Assembly (NCBI RefSeq): GCF_037949795.1
Contig: NZ_CP149932.1
Location: 1,353,001 to 1,417,000, forward strand
Reading direction: 5' to 3'
DNA: 64,000 nucleotides
From: Thioclava sp. GXIMD2076
GTDB lineage: Bacteria > Pseudomonadota > Alphaproteobacteria > Rhodobacterales > Rhodobacteraceae
Below the pieces are notes generated by a model, which saw only the letters and a list, made by a program, of their open reading frames with translations, ran no database searches and was not told the origin of the DNA. Every line of letters begins with the position of its first letter. Position 1 is the first letter of the stretch. Below are positions 53,196 through 62,421 of the stretch, piece after piece. The position numbers and the translations under genes were made by a program.

Positions 53196-55142
53196 TTACG
53201 CTCTGCTGGTGCCCGAGGGCTTGGCCAGATCGGGATCGACGAGGTTGAGCTTCGAGAAGCGCTCCTCTATCTCGCCGCGCTGGCTACGCGGATAGGCATC
53301 AAGCGGCGGCAGGCCGTCGGCCAGTGCAAACAGCATCACATCGCGCGCGATCGGCGCCGCGGCGGTGGCCCCGCCCGAGCCGTGTTCGACAACCACCGAA
53401 ATGGCATAGCGCGGGTTATCCACCGGCGCGTAGCACACGAACAGACCGTGGTCACGGCGGCGCCACGGGAGTTGGTCGTTGCGGATCACCCCGCGGGCGC
53501 GCTCGGCGGCCGTGATGTTACGCACCTGTGCCGAGCCCGTCTTCCCCGCCATGCGCCATTCGGATTTCACGACCTTCGATTTGCCCGCCGTCGCATGTGT
53601 GCCGTTCACCACCATATCCATGCCGCGGCGCACGTTGTTGAGCATCGCTTCGGGCAGGTCCATATGGGGCATCTCGGGGCGGGGCACCTCGATCCCGTTT
53701 TTCGATTTGACGAGATGCGGCACGATCTCCTTGCCGGAGGCGATCCGCGCCGTCATGATCGCCAGCTGCATCGGCGAGACCAGCACATAGCCCTGACCGA
53801 TGGACGCGTTGACCGAATCGCCCACCTGCCAGTCCTTGCCGAACCGCTCGCGTTTCCATGCCCGAGTGGGCGCGATACCGTCCTGCACCGCAGACATCGG
53901 CAGATCGGGTTTGTGTCCGAAACCCAGACGTTCGGCCATGGCCGACATCCGGTCGATGCCGCAGCGCTGCGCCATCTCGTAATAGTAGCAGTCGCAGGAC
54001 TGCTCGAGGCTCTGGGACATGTTGAGCCAGCCATGCCCCGAGCCTTTCCAGCAGTGGAAGCGGCGGCCCGCGATCTCGGTATAGCCGCGGCAATAGACCT
54101 TTTCGTCGGGGGTCACGAGGCCGGCCTCGAGCGCCGCCAGTGCCGCGACCGGTTTATAGGTCGAACCTGGCGGGTAAAGGCCCTGCACGGTCTTGTCGGC
54201 CAGCGGACGGTGGTCATCCTCGGTCAGGGTCTTGTAATCGGCCACCGAGATGCCGCGCACGAAGAGATTGGCGTCAAAGGACGGCGCCGAGGCACAGGCC
54301 AGCACATCGCCATTCGTGATATCGAGCACCACGCAGGCCGCCGATTCATCGCCCATCCGCTGCAGTGCGAAATTCTGGAGTTTGTAATCGAGTGTCAGTT
54401 GCAGGTTCTCGCCGGGCGTCCCCTCGCGGCGGCCCAGTTCGCGCATCTCGCGACCCGTGCTATTGACCTCGACCTCGCGCTGGCCCGCCTCACCGCGAAG
54501 CTCCTCCTCGAATTTCGCCTCCACACCGATCTTGCCCAGCTGCACACCGGGGAGCATCAGAACGGGGCTCGGATCGGGAATTTTCGAGAGATCGTAGCTG
54601 GAAACGGGGCCGACATAGCCCAGAACATGGGCGAAATCATCATGGCGGGGATAGATGCGCGAGAGGCCCACCTCGGGGGTGACGCCCGACAGCGAGGGCG
54701 CATTGACCGCCACGCGCGAGAATTCCTCCCAGCTGACACGGTCGGCCACGGTCACCGGCACGGTGCGGGCACGCTTGCGCAATTCGTCGCGGATATCGGC
54801 GACCTGCTCATCGGTCATCGGGATCAGTGCGCGCAGATCGGTCATGACACGGTCCAGATCGTCCACATCCTCACGGGTAATGGAAATGCGGTAGAGCTGT
54901 TCATTCCCCGCAATCAGCACCCCGTTGCGCTCGTAGATCAGCCCGCGCGTCGGCGGGATCAGCCGGAACTTGACCGAGTTGCCCTCGGCCATCGTCCGGT
55001 ATTGCTCGGAATCCTCGAGCTGCATCTTGCGCATACGCTCGCCCAGAATGCCCATGACCCCCAACTGGATACCGCCCAGCATGAGCGCGCGTCGCGTAAT
55101 GCGGCTTTTGCTCTCGCGGATCGTTTTCTCGGTCTGTTTCAT
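53196..55142 (-). CDS. mrdA: Penicillin-binding protein 2 (elongasome transpeptidase)
   Basis: 648 aa. One N-terminal membrane helix (about residues 19-33), pedestal domain, then transpeptidase with SxxK STYK (327-330), SxD SCD (382-384) and KTG (534-536). Crosslinks side-wall peptidoglycan with RodA and MreBCD. It is preceded by mreD with a 75-base gap that holds an antisense hairpin. Confidence 0.97.
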   Translation of the reverse strand: MKQTEKTIRESKSRITRRALMLGGIQLGVMGILGERMRKMQLEDSEQYRTMAEGNSVKFRLIPPTRGLIYERNGVLIAGNEQLYRISITREDVDDLDRVMTDLRALIPMTDEQVADIRDELRKRARTVPVTVADRVSWEEFSRVAVNAPSLSGVTPEVGLSRIYPRHDDFAHVLGYVGPVSSYDLSKIPDPSPVLMLPGVQLGKIGVEAKFEEELRGEAGQREVEVNSTGREMRELGRREGTPGENLQLTLDYKLQNFALQRMGDESAACVVLDITNGDVLACASAPSFDANLFVRGISVADYKTLTEDDHRPLADKTVQGLYPPGSTYKPVAALAALEAGLVTPDEKVYCRGYTEIAGRRFHCWKGSGHGWLNMSQSLEQSCDCYYYEMAQRCGIDRMSAMAERLGFGHKPDLPMSAVQDGIAPTRAWKRERFGKDWQVGDSVNASIGQGYVLVSPMQLAIMTARIASGKEIVPHLVKSKNGIEVPRPEMPHMDLPEAMLNNVRRGMDMVVNGTHATAGKSKVVKSEWRMAGKTGSAQVRNITAAERARGVIRNDQLPWRRRDHGLFVCYAPVDNPRYAISVVVEHGSGGATAAAPIARDVMLFALADGLPPLDAYPRSQRGEIEERFSKLNLVDPDLAKPSGTSRA

Positions 55143-55183
55143 GGGCGGTCCTTCCTTCGGAAAGGGGCTGAACTTCGGCGGGG

Positions 55184-55215
55184 CCGCGGGCAGTGGCTGC
55201 CTGCGGGAGTTTTTT
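55184..55215 (+). terminator. Plus-strand terminator-like element between mreD and mrdA
   Basis: CCGCGGGCAG / CTGCCTGCGG with loop TGG, followed by GAG and six T on the plus strand. All genes here run on the minus strand, so it could stop antisense transcription; on the minus strand it is a hairpin without a T-run. Confidence 0.5.
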
Positions 55216-55217
55216 GG

Positions 55218-55757
55218 TCAGACGCGATGTCCCAGATCGTCCACCTCGCCCGGCACGGCGCGTTTGACCCCGAAGGCCAGCCGCGACAGCGCCACGACGA
55301 AGGGATAGGCGATCAGCGTGGTCAGCGCCTGCAGCAGCACGCGGCCCAAGGGGGGCTGGTCTACCATCATCAGGGTCATCACGATCCGTTCCAGGAAGAC
55401 CATCATCACCAGAAGGGCGGCGATCATGGCCAGTTCCATGGCAAAGGGCATCTCGCGTAGGCGGGTCTCGCGGCGGCGCAACCATTCAGTGGCCATCAGC
55501 ACGATCAGCGTCCACAGCCCCGGTGCGCGCCAGAAGACCAGATCCTGCACGAAAAACACTGCGATGATCAGGATGGCAGGCACATAATCGGGTTTGCGCT
55601 GCACCCATGCAAGGGCGAAGGCAAGGCACAGATCCGGCCCCGGTATCCCGTGATAGGTGGGCGAGATCGGTAGCAGGCGGATGAAGATGATGACCGAGAT
55701 GATCACCACAAACAGCAGCCTGTGCGCCCAGATGCGGGAGGTGAGCGGGTCAACCAT
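55218..55757 (-). CDS. mreD: Rod shape-determining protein MreD
   Basis: 179 aa, five or six membrane helices, weakly conserved as usual. RLLPISPTYHGIPGPDLCLAF and the helix-rich end fit PF04093. Links MreC and MreB to the membrane. Overlaps mreC by 8 bases. Confidence 0.92.
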   Translation of the reverse strand: MVDPLTSRIWAHRLLFVVIISVIIFIRLLPISPTYHGIPGPDLCLAFALAWVQRKPDYVPAILIIAVFFVQDLVFWRAPGLWTLIVLMATEWLRRRETRLREMPFAMELAMIAALLVMMVFLERIVMTLMMVDQPPLGRVLLQALTTLIAYPFVVALSRLAFGVKRAVPGEVDDLGHRV

Positions 55758-56676
55758 TGCTTTGCCCGGTGGATGTCTTGGGGGCGGGGGGCAGGGCCTG
55801 CTGCTCGCGGTCGATTTTGCCGACGGGCGGCGGGATGAGGGCGCCCACGCCCTTCAACTGCTCGGCCGGATAGGAGCGCAAGACCTTGAGGAATTCGAGC
55901 TGCTCGTAATCGGCGGCAAGCCGGACCCTCAGGCGGCCGTTGCGCTCGACCACCTGACCCACCAGCAGACCCGCCGGAAATACCCCGCCATCGCCCGAGC
56001 TGATGATGCGGTCGCCCGCACGGATCCGGTCGGGATGTTCGATGAAATCGAGCGCGGGGAAGGGGGAGTTGTCGCCCGACATGATCGCGCGCTGGCCGGA
56101 GGGCTGCAGCGTGACCGGAATGCGCGAGGAAGAATCGGTCAGCAGAACCACCCGCGAGGTGGTCTTGCCCACACCCGAAATGCGCCCCACGAGCCCCAAG
56201 CCATCCATCGTCGCCCAGCCATCCACGATCCCGTCACGCGAGCCGATATTCAGCAGCACCGACTGCCGGAAGGGCGAGCCGCTATCGGCCATCACCACGC
56301 CCGAGACGGAGGTCAGTTTGGGATCGAGCCGGACATTGTTCTGCGCCAGCAGCTTGGCGTTTTCCTGCTCCAGCTGGACGGCGGCCTCTTTCCACGCCTT
56401 CATCTGCTGCAGCTCGCGGCGAAGCTCCTGGTTCTGTTCATAGATCCGCGTGTAGGACTGGAAGCCCTCGGCCATGTCCAACACCTTGGTCACCGGCACC
56501 ATCGCCCAGTCGAAGGTCGGCACATAACGGTCGATAAAGGCCGAACGCAGACGCTCGACGCGCGGATTGTCCACGCGCCACAAGATGACCGCTGCCACGA
56601 GGGCGAGCACGAGAATGGCAATGACGATCCGGCGCAGGGGGCCGAGATAGTCCTCTTCATCGCGGTTTCGTGCCAC
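55750..56676 (-). CDS. mreC: Rod shape-determining protein MreC
   Basis: 308 aa. One N-terminal membrane helix (IVIAILVLALVAAVILW), a coiled coil (YEQNQELRRELQQMKAWKEA) and the beta-barrel domain (SVSGVVMADSGSPFRQSVLLN in part). Periplasmic scaffold of the elongasome. Located after mreB across an attenuator-like hairpin. Confidence 0.96.
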   Translation of the reverse strand: MARNRDEEDYLGPLRRIVIAILVLALVAAVILWRVDNPRVERLRSAFIDRYVPTFDWAMVPVTKVLDMAEGFQSYTRIYEQNQELRRELQQMKAWKEAAVQLEQENAKLLAQNNVRLDPKLTSVSGVVMADSGSPFRQSVLLNIGSRDGIVDGWATMDGLGLVGRISGVGKTTSRVVLLTDSSSRIPVTLQPSGQRAIMSGDNSPFPALDFIEHPDRIRAGDRIISSGDGGVFPAGLLVGQVVERNGRLRVRLAADYEQLEFLKVLRSYPAEQLKGVGALIPPPVGKIDREQQALPPAPKTSTGQSNG

Positions 56677-56735
56677 TGTCCACTCCGGAATTCTGGGGTT
56701 GGGCCCGAGCGGCCCGATCTGGCGGGGTTATAACG

Positions 56736-56770
56736 AAAACGGGCGCCCCGCTCAACGCAGCAGACGCCCG
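56736..56770 (-). terminator. Attenuator-like terminator between mreB and mreC
   Basis: Read on the minus strand: CGGGCGTC ... GGGCGCCCG followed by TTTTCG. It starts 27 bases after the mreB stop and would leave more mreB than mreCD message, matching the need for abundant MreB filaments. Confidence 0.6.
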
Positions 56771-56796
56771 CCTCTCATCACATTCCTACACGCGTC

Positions 56797-57954
<1,158 letters not shown>

Positions 57955-57963
57955 CTATCCGCC

Positions 57964-57987
57964 AATCACATACTTGCGAGTGTGATT
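57964..57987. repeat. Dyad in the mreB/acyltransferase divergent gap
   Basis: AATCACA (57964-57970) and TGTGATT (57981-57987), perfect 7-bp arms with a 10-base centre. Midway in the 284-base divergent gap, so an operator is possible. No promoter there could be called with confidence for either gene. Confidence 0.35.
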
Positions 57988-58118
57988 TACGCAATTTTTG
58001 GCCGTCAAATAGGCGGTTTTCCGCGTGGATAGTGTCATTTTTCGAACATGCCTGATTTTCACGCGATGGTGTCGGACCTGTGCCTTCCGTCTTGTCGTTG
58101 CGCGCGTCAGGAGGAGAC

Positions 58119-59111
58119 ATGACACAGAGTTTGCAATGGGCCGGACGTGACGCGCAGCCGCATCCAAGAACGCAATCCACGCGGATTGCCGCGATCGAAT
58201 GGACGAAGATCCTATTCGCGCTCTCGATCGTGTGTCTGCATACCGGTATTTTCAGCGATCTGTCGCGCCCTCTGAATATCCTTATCGGCAACAATCTCGC
58301 GCGGCTCGGGGTGCCGTTCTTCCTGTTTGTGACGGGGTTCTATTTTGACAGACAGGTTAAACGCGGGATCGGGCACCTCTTGAGGCGGATGGCGGGGCTC
58401 TACGCGATCTGGACACTGATCTATCTACCGTTCTGGATCAGCGATGCGACCCTTCCGCTCTTCGTCACCAATGTCATCGTGGGTTACTGGCAACTCTGGT
58501 ATCTGCTGGCGGCGCTGATCTCGGCGGTGATGCTCTATCTGGTGCGGGGGCTCTCCCCGAAAGTGCTGATCGGGCTTGCGGTGGCGATCCTCTTCCTCGG
58601 CGCGGCGCTGCAATATGGCCAGCGGGTGGACCAGAGCCCGGTCCATGAAAGCCTGCCGATTTCGGCGGATGGAGCATTGGCGCGGAATTTCCTATTTTTC
58701 GCCTTTCCTTTCATGGCACTGGGATATGTGGCAGCACGGCTTCAGGGCCGCTGGGATGGGCTGACACAGACGGGTCGGCGCCTCCTTCTGGGCGTTACAG
58801 GCGCGATCTTCGCCGCCGAGATCGGGATGAACGATCTGGTCTTCAACGCGGTCGGGCCGTTCGACATCTTCCTGTCGAGCGCGCTCTTTATCCCTGTGCT
58901 GTTCCTGACGCTGAAAGGGCAGGGCGGCGGCTGGCAGATCTCGCCCGTATGGTCCACGGGGATCTATCTGGTCCATGTGCTGTGGATCAATGTGCTGGGG
59001 ATGGCGCTGCCCGACTTGCCAAAGCTGGCGCTGGGGCTGGCGGTGATCGCGCTGTCACTGGCCTCGGTGCCGGTCCTGCGGCAGGTCAACCGGTCTATTC
59101 CCGTCTTGTGA
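58119..59111 (+). CDS. Acyltransferase 3 family membrane protein
   Basis: 330 aa, about ten membrane helices. AGGAGGAG precedes ATG 58119. IEWTKILFALSIVCLHTG carries the conserved histidine of the family (usual RxxAxxxVxxxH region), followed by GVPFFLFVTGFYF. Such proteins O-acylate sugars of exopolysaccharide, LPS or periplasmic glucans. The substrate is unknown. Single gene, convergent with leuA. Confidence 0.85.
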   Translation: MTQSLQWAGRDAQPHPRTQSTRIAAIEWTKILFALSIVCLHTGIFSDLSRPLNILIGNNLARLGVPFFLFVTGFYFDRQVKRGIGHLLRRMAGLYAIWTLIYLPFWISDATLPLFVTNVIVGYWQLWYLLAALISAVMLYLVRGLSPKVLIGLAVAILFLGAALQYGQRVDQSPVHESLPISADGALARNFLFFAFPFMALGYVAARLQGRWDGLTQTGRRLLLGVTGAIFAAEIGMNDLVFNAVGPFDIFLSSALFIPVLFLTLKGQGGGWQISPVWSTGIYLVHVLWINVLGMALPDLPKLALGLAVIALSLASVPVLRQVNRSIPVL

Positions 59112-59112
59112 A

Positions 59113-59139
59113 AACGGCGCGGGGGATGCCCGCGCCGTT
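59113..59139. terminator. Bidirectional terminator between acyltransferase and leuA
   Basis: AACGGCGCGGG / CCCGCGCCGTT, 11-bp perfect stem with a 5-base loop. On the minus strand it is followed by TTTTC, on the plus strand by CTGCTTTATT. Serves two converging genes 33 bases apart. Confidence 0.8.
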
Positions 59140-59144
59140 CTGCT

Positions 59145-60716
59145 TTATTCCTTGAAGGAGACCGTCTTCATATCGGCATCCGGTGCCGTCTTGGTGCGGC
59201 GCAGAATCAGGCGGTTGAGCGCACCGACATACGCCTTGACCGAGGCCAGAATGGTGTCGGTATCCGCCGCCGAACCGGTCACGATACGGCCATCCTCTTC
59301 CAGACGCACCATCACGGTGGCCTGCGCATCAGTGCCATCGGTCACGGCCTGCACCTGATAGAGCTTCAGGCGCGCGCCATGCGGGAAGATCTGTTTGACC
59401 GCATTGAAGCAGGCATCAACGGGGCCGTCGCCCTCGCAGGTGGCCTTTTTCTCCTCGCCCGCAACGGTCATCACCAGATCGGCTTCCTGACCGTCCGAGC
59501 CGCAGACCACGCGCAGTTTCTTCACCTGCAGATGGTCCTCGCCGGTATTGACGACGCTATCGGTCATCAGCGCGAGGATGTCCTCGTCATAGACCTCTTT
59601 CTTGCGGTCGGCCAAAGCCTTGAAGCGTACGAACACGTCCTGCAGCTGGTTATCGGCCAGATCGTATCCCAGTTCCTTCAGCTTCGAGCGCAGCGCGGCA
59701 CGGCCCGAATGCTTGCCCATCGCGATATTGGTCTCGGTGATGCCGATATCGGCGGGCTTCATGATCTCGAAGGTCTCGACGTTTTTCAATACGCCGTCCT
59801 GGTGGATGCCCGATTCATGCAGGAACGCGTTCTTGCCGACGATCGCCTTGTTGAACTGCACCGCAAAGCCCGACACTTGGGACACGCGACGCGAGAGGTT
59901 CATGATCTTGGTCGTGTCGATCTTGGTCTCGTAGGGCATCAGATCTTTACGGACGCGCAGGGCCATGACGACCTCTTCGAGCGCGGTATTGCCCGCACGC
60001 TCGCCCAAGCCGTTGATCGTGCACTCGATCTGGCGCGCACCTGCCGAAACCGCCGCCAGGCTGTTGGCGGTCGCCATGCCGAGGTCATTGTGGCAATGGG
60101 TTGCAAAGACCACATCCGAGGCACCCGGAACCTTCTCCAACAGCATACGGATGATGTCGGCCGATTCGTCGGGCAGGGTGTAGCCTACGGTGTCGGGGAT
60201 GTTGATCGTGGTGGCGCCGGCCTTGATCGCGGTTTCGACCACGCGGCAGAGATAGTCACGCTCGGTGCGGATCGCATCCATTGCCGACCATTGCACATCC
60301 TCGCACAGGTTGCGGGCATGGGTGACGGTCTCGAAGATGCGCTCGACCATTTCGTCCTGATTGAGCTTGGTGATTTCGCGGTGGCTGGGCGAGGTGCCGA
60401 TGAAGGTATGGATGCGCGGGCGGGCGGCGTGTTTCACGGCCTCCCAGCAGCGGTCGATATCCTTGAAATTGGCGCGGCTCAGGCCGCAGATCACCGAATT
60501 CTTCGAGTTTTTGGCAATATCGCTGACAGCAGCGAAATCGCCTTCGGAGGCGATCGGGAAGCCTGCCTCGATAATATCCACGCCCATTTCATCGAGCAGC
60601 CCTGCGATCTCGAGCTTCTCGTTATGGCTCATCGTCGCACCCGGCGATTGCTCGCCATCACGCAAGGTGGTGTCAAAAATCAGAACTTGGGAATTATCGG
60701 TCATGTTCGCAGCCAT
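59145..60716 (-). CDS. leuA: 2-isopropylmalate synthase
   Basis: 523 aa. Start at 60716 ([20 protein letters not shown]) with GAGGAGAC upstream. Catalytic TIM barrel: [23 protein letters not shown], metal-site HCHNDLGMA; then the C-terminal LeuA regulatory domain for leucine feedback. Condenses acetyl-CoA with 2-ketoisovalerate. A leader peptide and hairpins precede it on the same strand. Confidence 0.98.
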   Translation of the reverse strand: MAANMTDNSQVLIFDTTLRDGEQSPGATMSHNEKLEIAGLLDEMGVDIIEAGFPIASEGDFAAVSDIAKNSKNSVICGLSRANFKDIDRCWEAVKHAARPRIHTFIGTSPSHREITKLNQDEMVERIFETVTHARNLCEDVQWSAMDAIRTERDYLCRVVETAIKAGATTINIPDTVGYTLPDESADIIRMLLEKVPGASDVVFATHCHNDLGMATANSLAAVSAGARQIECTINGLGERAGNTALEEVVMALRVRKDLMPYETKIDTTKIMNLSRRVSQVSGFAVQFNKAIVGKNAFLHESGIHQDGVLKNVETFEIMKPADIGITETNIAMGKHSGRAALRSKLKELGYDLADNQLQDVFVRFKALADRKKEVYDEDILALMTDSVVNTGEDHLQVKKLRVVCGSDGQEADLVMTVAGEEKKATCEGDGPVDACFNAVKQIFPHGARLKLYQVQAVTDGTDAQATVMVRLEEDGRIVTGSAADTDTILASVKAYVGALNRLILRRTKTAPDADMKTVSFKE

Positions 60717-60754
60717 GGTTGTCTCCTCGTAATCGGCTCTTAACGCGTCTGAAC

Positions 60755-60826
60755 CCCGATGGCCAGCAAACCGCTTGGGCATCGGGTGGCTTGGGCGCTG
60801 GCTACCTCCGAGCGGTCGCGCCCAAG
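60755..60826 (-). promoter_or_regulatory. leuA leader attenuator (alternative hairpins)
   Basis: Reading the minus strand after the leader-peptide stop: hairpin CTTGGGCGC / GCGCCCAAG (60826-60818 with 60798-60790) and hairpin CCCGATG / CATCGGG (60786-60780 with 60761-60755). The first arm region GCCCTTGGGC can instead pair perfectly with GCCCAAGGGC inside the leader peptide (about 60895-60904), so the folds exclude each other as in transcription or translation attenuators. No T-run follows the last hairpin, which leaves open control of leuA translation rather than termination. Confidence 0.7.
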
Positions 60827-60833
60827 GGCACGC

Positions 60834-60944
60834 TCAGAGGCGCGTAAGAAGAAGGAGAAGGCCGCGCAGCGCACCGCCACCAGCCGTCAGGCCACGCCCT
60901 TGGGCGGCCAGCGAGGTGGGGTTATGTGCGGTGCGTGTCATCAT
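60834..60944 (-). CDS. leuL: leuA leader peptide (leucine-sensing)
   Basis: 36 codons, ATG ATG start at 60944 and TGA at 60836-60834. The translation starts MMTRTAHNPTSL and ends LRGLLLLLTRL, with five consecutive leucine codons (CTT CTC CTT CTT CTT) seven codons before the last leucine. Nine of 36 residues are leucine. It precedes leuA by 117 bases. Slow decoding of these codons when leucyl-tRNA is scarce would shift the downstream hairpins. The -10 element ends 7 bases before the ATG, so the message probably starts at or next to the ATG (leaderless). Confidence 0.85.
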   Translation of the reverse strand: MMTRTAHNPTSLAAQGRGLTAGGGALRGLLLLLTRL

Positions 60945-60951
60945 GGGCTGG

Positions 60952-60979
60952 ACTATAGGGGCAGATTCCACGATGAAAA
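60952..60979 (-). promoter_or_regulatory. Candidate leuL-leuA promoter
   Basis: On the minus strand TTTTCA (60979-60974), 16-base spacer, TATAGT (60957-60952). The -10 differs from consensus in one base. Its position predicts a transcript beginning at the leader-peptide ATG. The 351-base gap between leuA and the divergent SDR is otherwise filled by the leader and hairpins. Confidence 0.65.
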
Positions 60980-61067
60980 GCCCAAAATGGCCGGACCGGT
61001 CCTTTTTTTGGGGTTGAAATCATGCTGCGGCGCGGCAATTTCAGGAAGGGAGCTTAGGGAGGCACTT

Positions 61068-61712
61068 ATGCGTGCACTGATCATTGGCGATACCGGCGGT
61101 ATTGGCGGCGCCTTGCGCGACCGTCTGGAACAGGGCGAACACGAGGTCATCGGGCTTTCGCGCGCGCGGGACGGGTTCGATATTTCCCAAGAGGCCAAGA
61201 TCGAGGCGGTGATGTCGGGTCTCGACGGCACATTCGATCTGGTCTTTATTGCCTCCGGTATTCTCGGCACGCCCGAGAAGTCGCTCTCGGCACTGAAGGC
61301 CGAGGATATCATGCGCCAGTTCGCGGTAAATGCGATGGGGCCCGCGCTGGTGATCAAGCATGTGCGCAGGCTTCTGCCGCGCGACAGGCGAGCCACGCTG
61401 GCCGTGCTGTCGGCGCGGGTGGGATCGATTGGTGATAACCACCTGGGGGGCTGGTATTCCTATCGGGCCTCCAAGGCCGCGCTGAACCAACTCGTGCATA
61501 CCTCGGCCATCGAATTGCGGCGCAAATTCCCGCAGCTTGTAGTGGCTGCCCTCCATCCGGGGACTGTGGCTACGGCCTTCACCAGCAATTACACCGCCGA
61601 TAAGGTTTCTCCCGAAGAGGCGGCCGAACGGCTGTTGACCGTGGTTCAGGGTTTGACGCCGGAACAAAGCGGTGGTTTCTGGGATTATTCCGGCAGACCA
61701 GTGGAGTGGTGA
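61068..61712 (+). CDS. Short-chain dehydrogenase/reductase (CsgA/C-factor-like)
   Basis: 214 aa. ATG 61068 follows GGGAGG. Short cofactor motif GDTGGIGGALRDRL, serine SARVGSIGDN and active YRASK. Shape and length recall C-factor-like SDRs often paired with cryptochrome genes. The substrate is unknown. First gene of a three-gene run; 4 bases before the next SDR. Confidence 0.88.
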   Translation: MRALIIGDTGGIGGALRDRLEQGEHEVIGLSRARDGFDISQEAKIEAVMSGLDGTFDLVFIASGILGTPEKSLSALKAEDIMRQFAVNAMGPALVIKHVRRLLPRDRRATLAVLSARVGSIGDNHLGGWYSYRASKAALNQLVHTSAIELRRKFPQLVVAALHPGTVATAFTSNYTADKVSPEEAAERLLTVVQGLTPEQSGGFWDYSGRPVEW

Positions 61713-61716
61713 CTAT

Positions 61717-62421
61717 ATGAAGACGGCGATCGTAACGGGGGCGGCCTCGGGGATCGGGCGGGCGATTGCGCTGCGTCTGGTCAAAGAGGGCTGGCAGGTT
61801 GCGGCGCTCGATATCGACGAGGAGGCGCTTGCGACCCTGCCGCACGAGATGGCGCTATGGGATTTTGTCTGCGATCTGGGCGATGAGGCCTCGGTCAAGT
61901 CGGCGGTGGAGCAGGCGGGTTTCGACCGGCTGGATCTGCTGGTCAATAACGGCGGCCCCGCCGACCCGTTCTCCGGCCCGATCGAGACCATGACGCTCGC
62001 CGATTGGGATCATTGGCTGGAGCCCCATCTGACCGGCACCTTTTTGATGGTGCGTGAATGTGCACCCGCTCTGAAGGCGGCCAGGGGTGCTGTGGTGAAT
62101 ATGGCCTCCACCCGCGCCTTCCAGTCGCAGCCGCAGACCTATGGCTATGCCGCGGCCAAAGGGGGTGTGGTGGCACTGACCCATGCGCTGGCGGTGGGGA
62201 TGGGGCCCGATGTGCGGGTCAATGCCATCGCTCCGGGCTGGATCGATACGGTGGGCGAGCCGCTCAGCCCGCGTGATCATATGCAGCATCCCGTGGGGCG
62301 TGTGGGCCTACCCGAGGATATTGCCGATGCGGTGATGTATCTGGCGGGGGCGGGGTTTGTGACGGGGCAAGTATTGCCCGTCGATGGCGGCATGACACGG
62401 CGGATGATCTATGGCGAATAA
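61717..62421 (+). CDS. Short-chain dehydrogenase/reductase
   Basis: 234 aa. TGAASGIGRAI, NNGG, catalytic YGYAAAK and VNAIAPGWIDT. Closer to classical 3-oxoacyl reductase-type SDRs than its neighbour. The substrate is unknown. Overlaps the photolyase gene by 11 bases, so the two are translationally coupled. Confidence 0.88.
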   Translation: MKTAIVTGAASGIGRAIALRLVKEGWQVAALDIDEEALATLPHEMALWDFVCDLGDEASVKSAVEQAGFDRLDLLVNNGGPADPFSGPIETMTLADWDHWLEPHLTGTFLMVRECAPALKAARGAVVNMASTRAFQSQPQTYGYAAAKGGVVALTHALAVGMGPDVRVNAIAPGWIDTVGEPLSPRDHMQHPVGRVGLPEDIADAVMYLAGAGFVTGQVLPVDGGMTRRMIYGE

